Below are positions 38,626-47,001 of a stretch of 64,000 nucleotides of DNA, piece after piece. This DNA is from Rhodobacteraceae bacterium S2214. GTDB lineage: Bacteria; Pseudomonadota; Alphaproteobacteria; Rhodobacterales; Rhodobacteraceae. Numbering within the stretch: the first letter of the stretch is position 1; each line of letters opens with the position of its first letter. Under the pieces are notes generated by a model. It worked only from the letters and a program-made list of their open reading frames with translations, had not been told where the DNA came from and did not search any database. Location: positions 2,144,001-2,208,000 of the forward strand of contig CP081161.1 of NCBI GenBank assembly GCA_025141675.1, read 5' to 3'. The position numbers and the translations under genes were made by a program.

Positions 38626-38817
38626 CAATCGTATAATCAGTATTATGTAATATATTTGGGTTGGAAGGCTGGCTGATTGCGGCCTCCCAGCATGACCCAA
38701 CGTCAACTAAAGCGTATGCATTACCGGGTTTACTACCAGAGATTGATAATAACCTCTCACGGCTCAAAAATTGCATTTTCATTTTGCTAAACGCTAACAG
38801 ACTGTTACTACCCATTT
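38626..38817. other. AT-rich gap between the IS and aroQ
   Basis: 192 bases, clearly richer in A+T than the surroundings. No gene is supported. It should contain the aroQ promoter, unless aroQ once depended on read-through from phoB that the IS has cut. No convincing -35/-10 pair with 17-base spacing was found. Confidence 0.5.
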
Positions 38818-39267
38818 ATGGGACACTCTTTCTTAGTACTTAACGGACCAAACTTAAATTTGCTTGGGACGCGTCAACCCGAGGTTTACGGGTCAACGAC
38901 ACTCGCTGATATCGAAGACACTTGCACAGCCAAAGCCACGCAAATGAACGTTGCCGTCAGCTTCCTGCAATCCAATCACGAAGGCGTTCTGATCGACGCA
39001 ATCCACGCGGCACGCGGCGTGCATGACGGGATCATTCTGAACGCCGGCGCCTACACTCACACGTCGATTGCGATCATGGACGCGATTAAATCCGTTAGCC
39101 TTCCGGTGGTTGAGCTTCACCTCTCAAACATCCACCAACGCGAAGAATTTCGACACCTGTCCTATATTTCAAAAGTGGCCGTCGGCCAGATTTGCGGCTT
39201 TGGTGCAGCGGGTTATCCGTTGGCCATGGACGCGCTTGCCGGATACTTAGGGACAACTGAAACATGA
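38818..39267 (+). CDS. aroQ: Type II 3-dehydroquinate dehydratase
   Basis: 149 residues; converts 3-dehydroquinate to 3-dehydroshikimate. FLVLNGPNLNLLGTRQPEVYG with the active-site Tyr, QSNHEGVLIDAIH, ILNAGAYTHTSIAI and VELHLSNIHQREEFRH are diagnostic. The ATG has no clear ribosome-binding site, and the first 60 bases are more AT-rich than the rest. Its stop overlaps the next gene as ATGA. Confidence 0.95.
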   Translation: MGHSFLVLNGPNLNLLGTRQPEVYGSTTLADIEDTCTAKATQMNVAVSFLQSNHEGVLIDAIHAARGVHDGIILNAGAYTHTSIAIMDAIKSVSLPVVELHLSNIHQREEFRHLSYISKVAVGQICGFGAAGYPLAMDALAGYLGTTET

Positions 39268-40028
39268 GCCAGACAATTGCGAAATTGTACGAGCTAACGA
39301 ATGCAAAGACTGTTGAAGAACTGTGGGAAATCCACACAAAACACATGGCAGCCTATGGGTTCAAACGGCTGATTTACGCCTTCACACGTTACTATTCATC
39401 TTCCGCCAAGGTCGCGATCGGAGACCCGCAAGACTGGGTTTTGCTGACCAATCTATCATCCAGTTACGTCGATAAGTTCGTCGAAGATGGTCACTACTTC
39501 CACGGCCCCATGATTCAATGGGCCTTGCGCAATGACGGCGCGTGTAGCTGGCGTTGGATGAAGGAAATGATCGGAACTGATCTGGAAAGCCAGAAAGAAC
39601 ACGAAGTCATTGAATTCAATAAATCTTATGGGATCGCAACCGGTTATACACTCAGTTTCCGGTCTGTTTCACAGCGCAGCAAAGGTGCCATTGCGCTGAT
39701 CGGTGACGAAGGCATGTCGCAAGATAAGGTTGATCAAATCTGGGCTCAACATGGCGATGAACTGATGGTGTTGAACAACGTTATGCACCTTAAAATCCTC
39801 GCCCTGCCCCATTCCGGATCTCGCAAGTTGACGACACGCCAGCGCGAGGTGTTGCAATGGGTTGGTGATGGCAAAACGACGCAAGATATTGCGATCCTTC
39901 TTGGCCTCACGGCGGCAACCGTAGAGAAACATCTGCGTCTTGCACGTGAGTCTCTTGATGTAGAGACCACAGCTCAAGCGGTACTAAAGGCCGCCTTTTA
40001 CAACCAGATGTTCGTCCTCGATAATTGA
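39264..40028 (+). CDS. LuxR-family regulator with autoinducer-binding domain (orphan)
   Basis: 254 residues. The N-terminal half (about 15-170) is Autoind_bind-like: DWVLLTNLSSSYVDKF, HGPMIQWALRNDGACSWRW. A LuxR HTH follows (about 188-245: LTTRQREVLQWVGDGKTTQDIA, AATVEKHLRLARESLDV). No luxI homologue is in the window, so this would be a LuxR solo. Its start overlaps the aroQ stop by four bases, coupling it to a shikimate gene. Ligand and targets are unknown. Confidence 0.88.
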   Translation: MSQTIAKLYELTNAKTVEELWEIHTKHMAAYGFKRLIYAFTRYYSSSAKVAIGDPQDWVLLTNLSSSYVDKFVEDGHYFHGPMIQWALRNDGACSWRWMKEMIGTDLESQKEHEVIEFNKSYGIATGYTLSFRSVSQRSKGAIALIGDEGMSQDKVDQIWAQHGDELMVLNNVMHLKILALPHSGSRKLTTRQREVLQWVGDGKTTQDIAILLGLTAATVEKHLRLARESLDVETTAQAVLKAAFYNQMFVLDN

Positions 40029-40042
40029 TTTCCAGATAAAAG

Positions 40043-40089
40043 CCTGACCTTGCGGGGAAATTTTTCCAATTTTCGGCAAAAAGGTCAGG
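40043..40089 (+). terminator. Long-loop hairpin after the LuxR gene
   Basis: CCTGACCTT (40043-40051) pairs perfectly with AAGGTCAGG (40081-40089), 14 bases after the stop codon. The 29-base loop contains a further small GGAAA/TTTCC hairpin. TTTCCC follows. Probably the transcript end of aroQ-luxR. Confidence 0.5.
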
Positions 40090-40354
40090 TTTCCCTTACT
40101 TTCCTTACGCAAGGTTAACGTCCATTGTGAAGGAGTTCCGTGAGTGGTGGCCTAAGGCCTGGGAACTGTGGGTCATACCCCCCGTTATTTCGGGGATAGG
40201 GTGATTTACGCGTCGGTGGTTTGGGGGTTTGCCTTCGGACGCCGGCAACCCGATCTTTTGCGCAATGTCCCCGTCCCAATGGACGCGCAAGGTATCATCG
40301 GTAAACACTGCGTTCTCCCGACGCTGTGTAGTTTTGGTTTCTTAACGAGTAGAA
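40090..40354. other. Non-coding gap between the LuxR gene and repeat-protein gene
   Basis: 265 bases without a supported gene. It holds a CCCCG-TTATTT-CGGGG hairpin (about 40180-40194). A 19-codon GTG frame at 40140, preceded by AAGGAG, also ends near that hairpin; it is too short to call. Both genes point inwards here, so promoters are not expected. Confidence 0.4.
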
Positions 40355-40380
40355 CGATGGTCGCCCCCGGGCGACCATCG
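40355..40380 (-). terminator. Terminator-like 12-bp palindrome after the repeat-protein gene
   Basis: CGATGGTCGCCC and GGGCGACCATCG form a perfect 12-bp stem with a two-base centre (an actual RNA loop would open the inner pairs). It sits seven bases beyond the stop codon of the minus-strand gene. The T tract is poor on either strand (TTCTA / GCGTTTG). Confidence 0.6.
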
Positions 40381-40387
40381 GCGTTTG

Positions 40388-42442
40388 TTAGACCATTAAG
40401 AAGTTAAAATCGTCTATGATGTCCGTCGGTGTTTCAGCGAAGGTATCGTAGTACGTTACAACCGGTGTTTCATCGGGCGCATAATCTGTGACCTTAAACA
40501 ACCAGGTTTCAGAGTCGTTCCCATCATAATCGACACGCTGCTCTTTAGCGCCGTCGGCATAGTTGAAAACGAATTGATCGCCGGAATCCAGTTCCGTCCG
40601 CGTCTGCAGTCGTGTGCCATCGGCATCATACACAGTGGCCCGTTCCGAATAATTGTAGGCAAGACCATCCGCGGATTTGTCTTCGTCCGTCACAAACAAG
40701 ACGACACCGTCTTCTTTTGCCTGTGTCCGAACGCGTCCATCATCGTAGGTCGTTTCACGGATTTCGATCCCAGCTGCCTGATCATAGAAAACATGCATCG
40801 CTTCGTAATTGAAGGCGTCAGTCGTATCCTCGATGACTGTGTGCGCCAAACGGCCCTCGTCGTAATAACTGTTCAGTGTCCGTCCATCATCATATGAGAC
40901 GTTCCGCTCAGTCAGCACGCCATCAGCGCCGTAAACGGCTGCCTTCTGGATGTAATTGTAGGCGTCTGCCTGATCCTCTGTCACTTTGGCGGTCCGCACA
41001 TTATCTTCAAAGTACTCGGTATCGTAGCGTCCGTCATCGTACTGGACGTATCGATTAACCAAGTCGCCATTCGCATCAAACACATCTGCCTTCAACACAA
41101 AGTCATACGCGTCCTGTTGATCGGTCGTGACACGGCTGTCACGAGTGCCGTTTGTATAACTGTCCACGACTTCACGGCCGTCATCATAGTGCGTGCGGCG
41201 TTCAGTTAACGCGCCAGTTTCGTCGTATGCATCCGCTTTTAGCGCGTAGCTAGCGATGTCCGGTGCATCAACGACAATTGTATTCTGCCGTACGCCCGAA
41301 CTGTAGAAGAGCTCTGTCTGTTCTTGCCCGTTGTCGAAATACGTTTCGCGGGTGCTGATAACGCCGTTTTCATCGTAGTTTGTGTGTCGCTCTGAAAACG
41401 ACTCAACATCGTAGCTACTATCAAATTCCATTGTTAATGTACGGATTCCATCCTCAAAACGTTCAACCTTCGAAGTGGTACCTAACCCAGACGCCGAAAT
41501 TTCCGTAAGATTGCCGTTGTCATCATAGGAACGGCCTTCGCTGTAGATGTTTATACCGGCGGCATTCGTGATCCATATGGCCGAAGAACCCGACACGAAA
41601 TTTTCATGTTTCATGCTTCCGTCATCATAGATCGTTTTGATTGACCCAGAGTAATCCGTGGCGAAGTCCGCTGTTATCGTTTCCCAATCATGGGCATCAT
41701 TTTGGTCCGTGCTGACTTGATAATAGCCATACCCTCCCAGATCATCAGACGAATATTCGACGAGAACACCGTCATCATAAAGCGTTTCGGCTTCAATCAG
41801 ATGGGTGACGTCTTCTGCCAGTGGATCAGTGAGGCTCAGGTCAACAATTAGGTGGACCTCGGTTTGATAAACGTAGTCTTGGCTGCCGCTAACGTCTTCC
41901 CGAGTGACAGTTTCATCGCGCCACGTCGGATGGTCAAATAGTGAAGAAATCTGAGACGTCTTTTCGTATACATCTCCATCATCATAAACGATCCGTGTCG
42001 ATGAAATTCGAGGGTCTTGGTCATACGTCCGGACATAGCTGTCCCATGACTTCACGTCCCCCAAATCATATTGCGCGACACCCGTGATTGCGCCGTCTTC
42101 ACCAAAGGTCGTGTTCTTTTCAAGTCCGGTGTCGTCGATTGTCTGTTGGAATAGACGTAGGCCAGGCGTGGTTTCTGAATAGTAGGTAAGAATGCTGTCC
42201 CAGCTATGCAGACTCCCTGCCCCGATCGGCAGATCCGACATCAACGTCACTTGGCCAATTGTCTCGGATACGATGTTCAGCGGATCGACATAACCAACGG
42301 GATAAAAGTCATCTTGTCGGGTCGTTCCACTATCATAAGTGGTCAATTTTGATGTCAGCAAACCACCGTCATCAAACGTGCTTTCAATTGTGGTCCAACC
42401 ATAAATATCGTCCGGGTCGGTGCGGGTCTCAGTCGTTGGCAT
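40388..42442 (-). CDS. Large acidic protein with 49-residue tandem repeats
   Basis: 684 residues, rich in Asp, Thr, Tyr and Gly. From about residue 399 there are at least three exact-length 49-residue units, each with KA-x-V/A-Y/F-D-x-x-G-x-LTER, then YDDGR, then V-x-x-D-x-x-DAY/F. A diverged fourth and fifth unit follow. YDDG-type motifs also recur upstream at looser spacing. There is no signal peptide. The C-terminus (IIDDFNFLMV) resembles an RTX-type type I secretion signal, but no GGxGxD calcium repeats are present. GGAG precedes the ATG. No family is recognised; an extracellular or surface role is inferred. Confidence 0.8.
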   Translation of the reverse strand: MPTTETRTDPDDIYGWTTIESTFDDGGLLTSKLTTYDSGTTRQDDFYPVGYVDPLNIVSETIGQVTLMSDLPIGAGSLHSWDSILTYYSETTPGLRLFQQTIDDTGLEKNTTFGEDGAITGVAQYDLGDVKSWDSYVRTYDQDPRISSTRIVYDDGDVYEKTSQISSLFDHPTWRDETVTREDVSGSQDYVYQTEVHLIVDLSLTDPLAEDVTHLIEAETLYDDGVLVEYSSDDLGGYGYYQVSTDQNDAHDWETITADFATDYSGSIKTIYDDGSMKHENFVSGSSAIWITNAAGINIYSEGRSYDDNGNLTEISASGLGTTSKVERFEDGIRTLTMEFDSSYDVESFSERHTNYDENGVISTRETYFDNGQEQTELFYSSGVRQNTIVVDAPDIASYALKADAYDETGALTERRTHYDDGREVVDSYTNGTRDSRVTTDQQDAYDFVLKADVFDANGDLVNRYVQYDDGRYDTEYFEDNVRTAKVTEDQADAYNYIQKAAVYGADGVLTERNVSYDDGRTLNSYYDEGRLAHTVIEDTTDAFNYEAMHVFYDQAAGIEIRETTYDDGRVRTQAKEDGVVLFVTDEDKSADGLAYNYSERATVYDADGTRLQTRTELDSGDQFVFNYADGAKEQRVDYDGNDSETWLFKVTDYAPDETPVVTYYDTFAETPTDIIDDFNFLMV

Positions 42443-42530
42443 TCGTTAGTCTCCAAAAGGTTAACTCTTCCAGAGGTAGAACCGAAATGCGGTACGAATG
42501 TGGCAAACTAAACTTATGAAACCCCATAAA

Positions 42531-42563
42531 AAACGGCGCGTATGTCAAACATACGCGCCGTTT
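42531..42563 (-). terminator. Strong terminator of rpsB-tsf
   Basis: A perfect 14-bp stem (42531-42544 with 42550-42563, loop TCAAA) is followed on the minus strand by a run of six T including the stem end. It lies 23 bases after the tsf stop. Symmetry also allows function on the other strand. Confidence 0.9.
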
Positions 42564-42585
42564 CAAAAGCTTGGAAAATGACAGC

Positions 42586-43458
42586 TTAGCTGTTCATTTT
42601 TGCAACTTCAGCGGCAAAGTCTTCAGCAACAACTTCGATGCCTTCGCCTTTTTCAAGACGCACGTAACCAGTGATTTCAACACCAGCTTCTTTGGCAGCT
42701 TCTGCAACTGTGTGATCAGGGTTCACAACGAACTGTTGGTTCAGCAGTGTCACTTCAGCCATGTATTTTTTCATACGGCCAACGATCATTTTTTCGATCA
42801 CAGCTTCTGGCTTGCCAGACTCGCGTGCGATGTCCATCTGAACTTGCTTTTCTTTCTCAACAACAGCTGTGTCGAGGGATGCTTCGTCCAGTGCAGCAGG
42901 GTTCGTCGCAGCAATGTGCATCGCAACCTGACGACCAAATGCAGCGTTGTCGCCTTTCATAGCAACCAGAACGCCGATGTTGCCCATGTCTGTGGCAGCA
43001 GCGTTGTGGACGTAGGAAACCACGTTGTCGCCTTCCAGCGCTTCCATGCGGCGAACGCCCATGTTTTCGCCGATCACAGCAACAGCATCCGTCACAGTCT
43101 GCTCAACGGACTTGCCGTCCATGTCAGCTGCTTTCAGTTCTTCTGTTGTGTTCACGCCCAGTGCAACAGCCGCGATACCGCCAACCATTTTCTGGAAGTC
43201 AGCGTTTTTACCAACGAAGTCTGTTTCAGAGTTCACTTCAACAGCAACACCTTTGTTGCCGGAAACAGCAACAGCAACGAGACCTTCAGCAGCCGTACGG
43301 CCGGATTTCTTCGCAGCTTTTGCAAGGCCTTTGGTGCGCAGCCAGTCAACAGCCGCTTCCATGTCGCCGTCGTTTTCTGTCAGCGCCTTCTTGGCGTCCA
43401 TCATGCCTGCGCCAGTGCTGTCGCGCAGTTCTTTTACCATTGCAGCAGTGATTGCCAT
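42586..43458 (-). CDS. tsf: Translation elongation factor Ts
   Basis: 290 residues; nucleotide exchange factor for EF-Tu. N-terminal UBA-like domain ([19 protein letters not shown]), core ([13 protein letters not shown], the TDFV motif that meets EF-Tu) and LLNQQFV near the C-terminus. Downstream of rpsB with a 77-base spacer. Confidence 0.97.
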   Translation of the reverse strand: MAITAAMVKELRDSTGAGMMDAKKALTENDGDMEAAVDWLRTKGLAKAAKKSGRTAAEGLVAVAVSGNKGVAVEVNSETDFVGKNADFQKMVGGIAAVALGVNTTEELKAADMDGKSVEQTVTDAVAVIGENMGVRRMEALEGDNVVSYVHNAAATDMGNIGVLVAMKGDNAAFGRQVAMHIAATNPAALDEASLDTAVVEKEKQVQMDIARESGKPEAVIEKMIVGRMKKYMAEVTLLNQQFVVNPDHTVAEAAKEAGVEITGYVRLEKGEGIEVVAEDFAAEVAKMNS

Positions 43459-43486
43459 CTGGTGTCTCCTAAATGGAATTTCGGGT

Positions 43487-43511
43487 CCGGACAGGAGATA
43501 CCCCTGCCCGG
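43487..43511 (-). other. Hairpin in the rpsB-tsf spacer
   Basis: CCGGACAGG pairs with CCTGCCCGG (one A-C mismatch) around a seven-base loop, just after rpsB on the minus strand and about 29 bases before the tsf start. No T tract. It may be an attenuator or an RNA-processing site. Confidence 0.4.
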
Positions 43512-43535
43512 TTACAATTTTGCGAAACGCAGTGC

Positions 43536-44303
43536 TTATTCAGCAGCAGCTTCTTCAGCTACAACTTCTTCAGCGAACTCTTCCATTGCGCCAAGATCAA
43601 CGCCAGCCGCGCCCAGTTGAGCGGACATACCGTCAAGTGCTGCACGTGCTGCGAGGTCTGTGTACAATGCGATTGCGCGTGCCGCGTCATCGTTGCCTGG
43701 GATCACGTAGTCGACGCCAGCTGGGGAACAGTTGGTATCAACAACAGCGACCACTGGGATGCCCAGTTTCTGTGCTTCTGCGATGGCCAGGTCTTCTTTG
43801 TTTACGTCAATGACGAACAGAAGATCAGGAACACCGCCCATTTCGCGGATGCCGCCCAAAGACGCCTGCAGTTTGCCCTGCTCACGCTCCATGCCAAGAC
43901 GTTCTTTCTTGGTCAGACCAGCAAAGCCGTTCTCGGATGCTTCGTCGATGGACTTCAGACGGTTGATAGACTGGGAAACAGTCTGCCAGTTTGTCAGTGT
44001 GCCGCCCAACCAACGGTGGTTCATGTAGAACTGAGCGGACTTTTCAGCAGCATCAGCGATTGGCTTTGCAGCCTGACGCTTTGTACCAACGAAAAGAACG
44101 CGGCCGCCTTTAGCGACTGTATCACGGATCACGTTCAACGCTTGGTCAAGCATTGGAACTGTCTGTGTCAGGTCCATGATGTGAATGCCGTTACGGGAAC
44201 CATAAATGTATGGGCCCATCTTTGGGTTCCAGCGCGCTGTCTGGTGGCCAAAGTGTACGCCTGCTTCGAGCAGCTGACGCATGGTGAACTCAGGAAGAGC
44301 CAT
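43536..44303 (-). CDS. rpsB: 30S ribosomal protein S2
   Basis: 255 residues. [22 protein letters not shown], the FVGTKRQA strand, [11 protein letters not shown] and [13 protein letters not shown] are standard S2 blocks. The C-terminus is an acidic Ala/Glu tail seen in alphaproteobacteria. AAGGA lies seven bases before the ATG. Confidence 0.97.
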   Translation of the reverse strand: MALPEFTMRQLLEAGVHFGHQTARWNPKMGPYIYGSRNGIHIMDLTQTVPMLDQALNVIRDTVAKGGRVLFVGTKRQAAKPIADAAEKSAQFYMNHRWLGGTLTNWQTVSQSINRLKSIDEASENGFAGLTKKERLGMEREQGKLQASLGGIREMGGVPDLLFVIDVNKEDLAIAEAQKLGIPVVAVVDTNCSPAGVDYVIPGNDDAARAIALYTDLAARAALDGMSAQLGAAGVDLGAMEEFAEEVVAEEAAAE

Positions 44304-44478
44304 GTCTTATTCCTTTTCCGGTTTCTAACCTAGGACGGGGGTATCAATGCGGGTGCATCAACCGGTGGATTGTCTGGGATTTCTCCCCATTCAACCCGCC
44401 CCGTCTGGGGATTTCGTAGCGGTCCATTAGCGGTGGTTGGTGGGCATTGCAAGTGTCGGATGCCTCCGGCGGGGATAT

Positions 44479-45204
44479 TTAGGGCCAAAAGAGGCCCGCG
44501 TCGCGCTGTAACGTCAAAATAGTTGATAATCGTCCCTGAAACCAGATCAACGATGGGTATGCGGCGAGCCATATCCAGAAGAATCGGTTCAGCCCGAACA
44601 GGCAGGCGTTTGCGAGGTGGAAACTGGCACCAATTCCCAGTCCTATGATCAGTGCGGTACCGTCCAACAAGGTCAATGGGAACAGAACCTCGAACAGCAT
44701 CACCGCCCAGGACATCACCAACAGCAGCGATTTATGCTGCGCAAGACGGCGTAGTTGTTCACTGACCGGATAGGCCGAGAACGCGAACACGTCGACCAGC
44801 GCCTGACCGGATCGCCAAGCGGGGTTCACGATCTTGATCTGGCCCGAGATCAAATAGGATAGTGTTACCTGAACCGCGAGGTACGCCAGCGCCATTTCTT
44901 GCCAAAGCCGTACCGGCAGTCCGTGCGCCGCCGTCACACACCACAGGATCAGCAGGCTCATCTTATCGCTGCCGCCATTATATGGCCCGCCAAAACGTGA
45001 CAAATTGCGCAGGCTGATAGCACAAAGCACCACCAGACAAAACGGCGTAGCTATACTAAAAAGCAACCCGACACAGGCGACAGCACGGCCCCCAAACCAC
45101 AACCGATCACTGCGCGTACCGACGGCCAGATGTTCGGCGCACTGCTGGACGAAAGCCAAGGCCATCACGATCTCAGTTAGGCGCAACGCCACATCAAACT
45201 TCAT
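44479..45204 (-). CDS. HTTM-domain-like integral membrane protein
   Basis: 241 residues with about six hydrophobic helices. YLISGQIKIVNPAWRSGQAL and GASFHLANACLFGLNRFFWIWLAAYPS resemble the HTTM (vitamin K-dependent carboxylase-like) family, whose members are often found in pairs with small soluble partners. It overlaps the upstream small gene by four bases. Function in bacteria is largely unknown. Confidence 0.75.
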   Translation of the reverse strand: MKFDVALRLTEIVMALAFVQQCAEHLAVGTRSDRLWFGGRAVACVGLLFSIATPFCLVVLCAISLRNLSRFGGPYNGGSDKMSLLILWCVTAAHGLPVRLWQEMALAYLAVQVTLSYLISGQIKIVNPAWRSGQALVDVFAFSAYPVSEQLRRLAQHKSLLLVMSWAVMLFEVLFPLTLLDGTALIIGLGIGASFHLANACLFGLNRFFWIWLAAYPSLIWFQGRLSTILTLQRDAGLFWP

Positions 45205-45605
45205 GACGCTATCTCGGAGAACAACATCATTTCGGAGAGATAAGTCACCTCCGGCGCTGCCCGACTAACAAAGGCCAGCCGAAACTGGACCTGATCCGCA
45301 GGCTTCACACCCTGCCCCGCCAGATCACGTCCCAACCGGTTCCAAATCTCGTTCAGTGTCTGATCATCCGGCGCAACCGTCAGCCTCTCCGCCAAACTGA
45401 CCATATAAAGCATATCATTCCACTGCGGGTTCCAGATCAGCCGTCGGGCCATCTGCCACCCCGAAACGGAAAAAGGACGCGGCCGGTATTCCCGCCACGT
45501 CCCTTTATTTATCATCCATTCCAGCCGCGGTGACGGTTCAACCGCTCTGAAGAACCGCCAAGACGGGATCAACGCAGGAAAAAGCAAGGACAATACGTGG
45601 GGCAT
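45201..45605 (-). CDS. Hypothetical partner of the HTTM-like protein
   Basis: 134 residues, starting with a short hydrophobic stretch (MPHVLSLLFPALIPSWRFF) and then soluble, Arg/Trp-rich sequence (IWNPQWNDMLYMVSLAERL, VQFRLAFV). No family is recognised. Its four-base overlap with the membrane protein gene suggests they act together. Confidence 0.7.
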   Translation of the reverse strand: MPHVLSLLFPALIPSWRFFRAVEPSPRLEWMINKGTWREYRPRPFSVSGWQMARRLIWNPQWNDMLYMVSLAERLTVAPDDQTLNEIWNRLGRDLAGQGVKPADQVQFRLAFVSRAAPEVTYLSEMMLFSEIAS

Positions 45606-45648
45606 GGCCTTGGCCTAACACCCACGCATTTACCAAGCCGTTAAGCGC

Positions 45649-47001
45649 TTAGAGGAACACCCGTTCGATGACCCAATAGATACCAATGACCGCAATAAAC
45701 ACGGACGCAGGGATCGTCACGATCCGGCGATACGCGTCGACGTGATCACGCATAACCACTGAACCAAAGCACAGAACGAAAATCATCAGCATTGGGGCCA
45801 AGAACACATATGGCGGGTTCTCGAGCACCTCGGCCATGCCGGAAGGCGACCAGACCAACAGCGCAATGGTTGCAGCAATCAGGACGGCGTAGACAGCCAT
45901 ACCCTGATTGGCCTCATTGGCACCGCGGTCGATACGGATCGCTTGCCAAACAGCCAAGAACATCACCGCAATTACAGCCAACTGACCAACTTCGACGCCG
46001 ACGTTGAAGCCAATCAATGCAGGGACAAACGTCCCATCCGGCAGACCGAATTCCGCCAGAACGGACGCAAAGCCCAGACCGTGCAACAAACCGAAGCCAA
46101 AGATCACAACAGGCCGCCACGGGCTAAGATTACGCATAAAGATGTTTTCAATCGCAACATACGCGATGGACGCGGCGATCAACGGCTCAACAATAGCGCC
46201 GGAAATTGAAACGTAACCCAGTGCGGCAGCAGCTAGTGTGATCGTGTGGGCCAATGTGAACAATGTGACCTGTGTCAGCAGTGGGCGCATCCGTGTCGAC
46301 AAGAAGAACAAGCCGAGGACAAACAGGATGTGATCCAAGCCCTTTGGCACGATGTGATCAAAACCAACGGGAATGTAGTTCACAAAGGTTTCCCAACCGC
46401 CGGCCTGATTGCCACCGGCCAATGCGATTGGATCCGTCAAAGCACCAGCTTCGAGGAAACCGTCATAGGGCGCATCGACGCCTTGCTGACGCAGCACAAG
46501 CGCGCCAAATTCTTTGGCCCAACCGACCTGTACAGTCTCAGGCGCAGTCCCATCCGGGAATGGCGCGATGAAAGAAACGTAAGTTTCACGGATCGTTTCA
46601 ACATCGCCTGTTTCGGCGATTGTAAAACCGGACAACTCAGGCGTAACCGCTGCGCCGTCCATCAAAATCGTGACGCGATCCGCCATTTCCGGCCAGAACG
46701 CTTCAAACCGTGCGCCCAATTCTTCGGCGGACAACGCCCGCAAGGCGTCGTAGTCGGCGGCTTGTGGCGCATCATTTGTATCTGCGGTTTCGGTCAGATC
46801 GATTCCGGCGATAAAGCTTTCAACGTTCAAGCGAACATTGAACGCAAGACTATCATCAACCTGCTCCATATCCGCGATGGCAGGCAGAACTTCATGCGCT
46901 CGCGCCGGTAACGCTGTCGCGAGCCAGATCGCAATCATGGTTGACACGGCGGCCAGATGCCACAGGTTGTTGACCAAGTTAAAGGATTTTAAAATGCGCA
47001 T
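45649..47001 (-). CDS. HupE/UreJ family membrane protein
   Basis: 450 residues from the ATG at 46999-47001 with GAGGG five bases upstream. A signal peptide ends at LPARAHE; a periplasmic domain of about 200 residues follows. The C-terminal HupE/UreJ_2 membrane domain starts at about 235 (GFDHIVPKGLDHILFVLGLF) with the conserved His/Asp motif. HupE/UreJ proteins are linked to nickel or cobalt uptake; the metal here is not known. The start codon lies in a palindrome shared with the divergent DUF4198 gene. Confidence 0.85.
   Translation of the reverse strand: MRILKSFNLVNNLWHLAAVSTMIAIWLATALPARAHEVLPAIADMEQVDDSLAFNVRLNVESFIAGIDLTETADTNDAPQAADYDALRALSAEELGARFEAFWPEMADRVTILMDGAAVTPELSGFTIAETGDVETIRETYVSFIAPFPDGTAPETVQVGWAKEFGALVLRQQGVDAPYDGFLEAGALTDPIALAGGNQAGGWETFVNYIPVGFDHIVPKGLDHILFVLGLFFLSTRMRPLLTQVTLFTLAHTITLAAAALGYVSISGAIVEPLIAASIAYVAIENIFMRNLSPWRPVVIFGFGLLHGLGFASVLAEFGLPDGTFVPALIGFNVGVEVGQLAVIAVMFLAVWQAIRIDRGANEANQGMAVYAVLIAATIALLVWSPSGMAEVLENPPYVFLAPMLMIFVLCFGSVVMRDHVDAYRRIVTIPASVFIAVIGIYWVIERVFL

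Noticed and set aside
38582..38815. 77-codon minus-strand frame between the IS and aroQ
   Set aside because: It enters the IS end and has no family resemblance or convincing start; judged chance in AT-rich sequence.
40140..40199. 19-codon GTG frame preceded by AAGGAG after the LuxR gene
   Set aside because: Too short to support, and the only evidence is a ribosome-binding-like sequence. Recorded under the gap entry.
40733..41260. Repeated DNA considered as a CRISPR array or intergenic repeat
   Set aside because: The repeats are imperfect, about 147 bases apart, and in frame with the 49-residue protein repeats; no short identical repeats with unique spacers.
42571..43620. Long open frame on the plus strand opposite tsf (349 codons)
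   Set aside because: The translation is rich in Cys, His and Phe with no family motifs, and the opposite strand encodes a certain EF-Ts. The open frame follows from the codon usage of tsf.
43473..44333. Long open frame on the plus strand opposite rpsB (286 codons)
   Set aside because: Same pattern: an antisense shadow of a strongly biased ribosomal-protein gene.
44330..44572. 80-codon minus-strand frame between rpsB and the HTTM-like gene
   Set aside because: It overlaps the HTTM-like coding region by 94 bases, has a low-complexity Pro-rich end and no ribosome-binding site, and occupies the rpsB promoter region.
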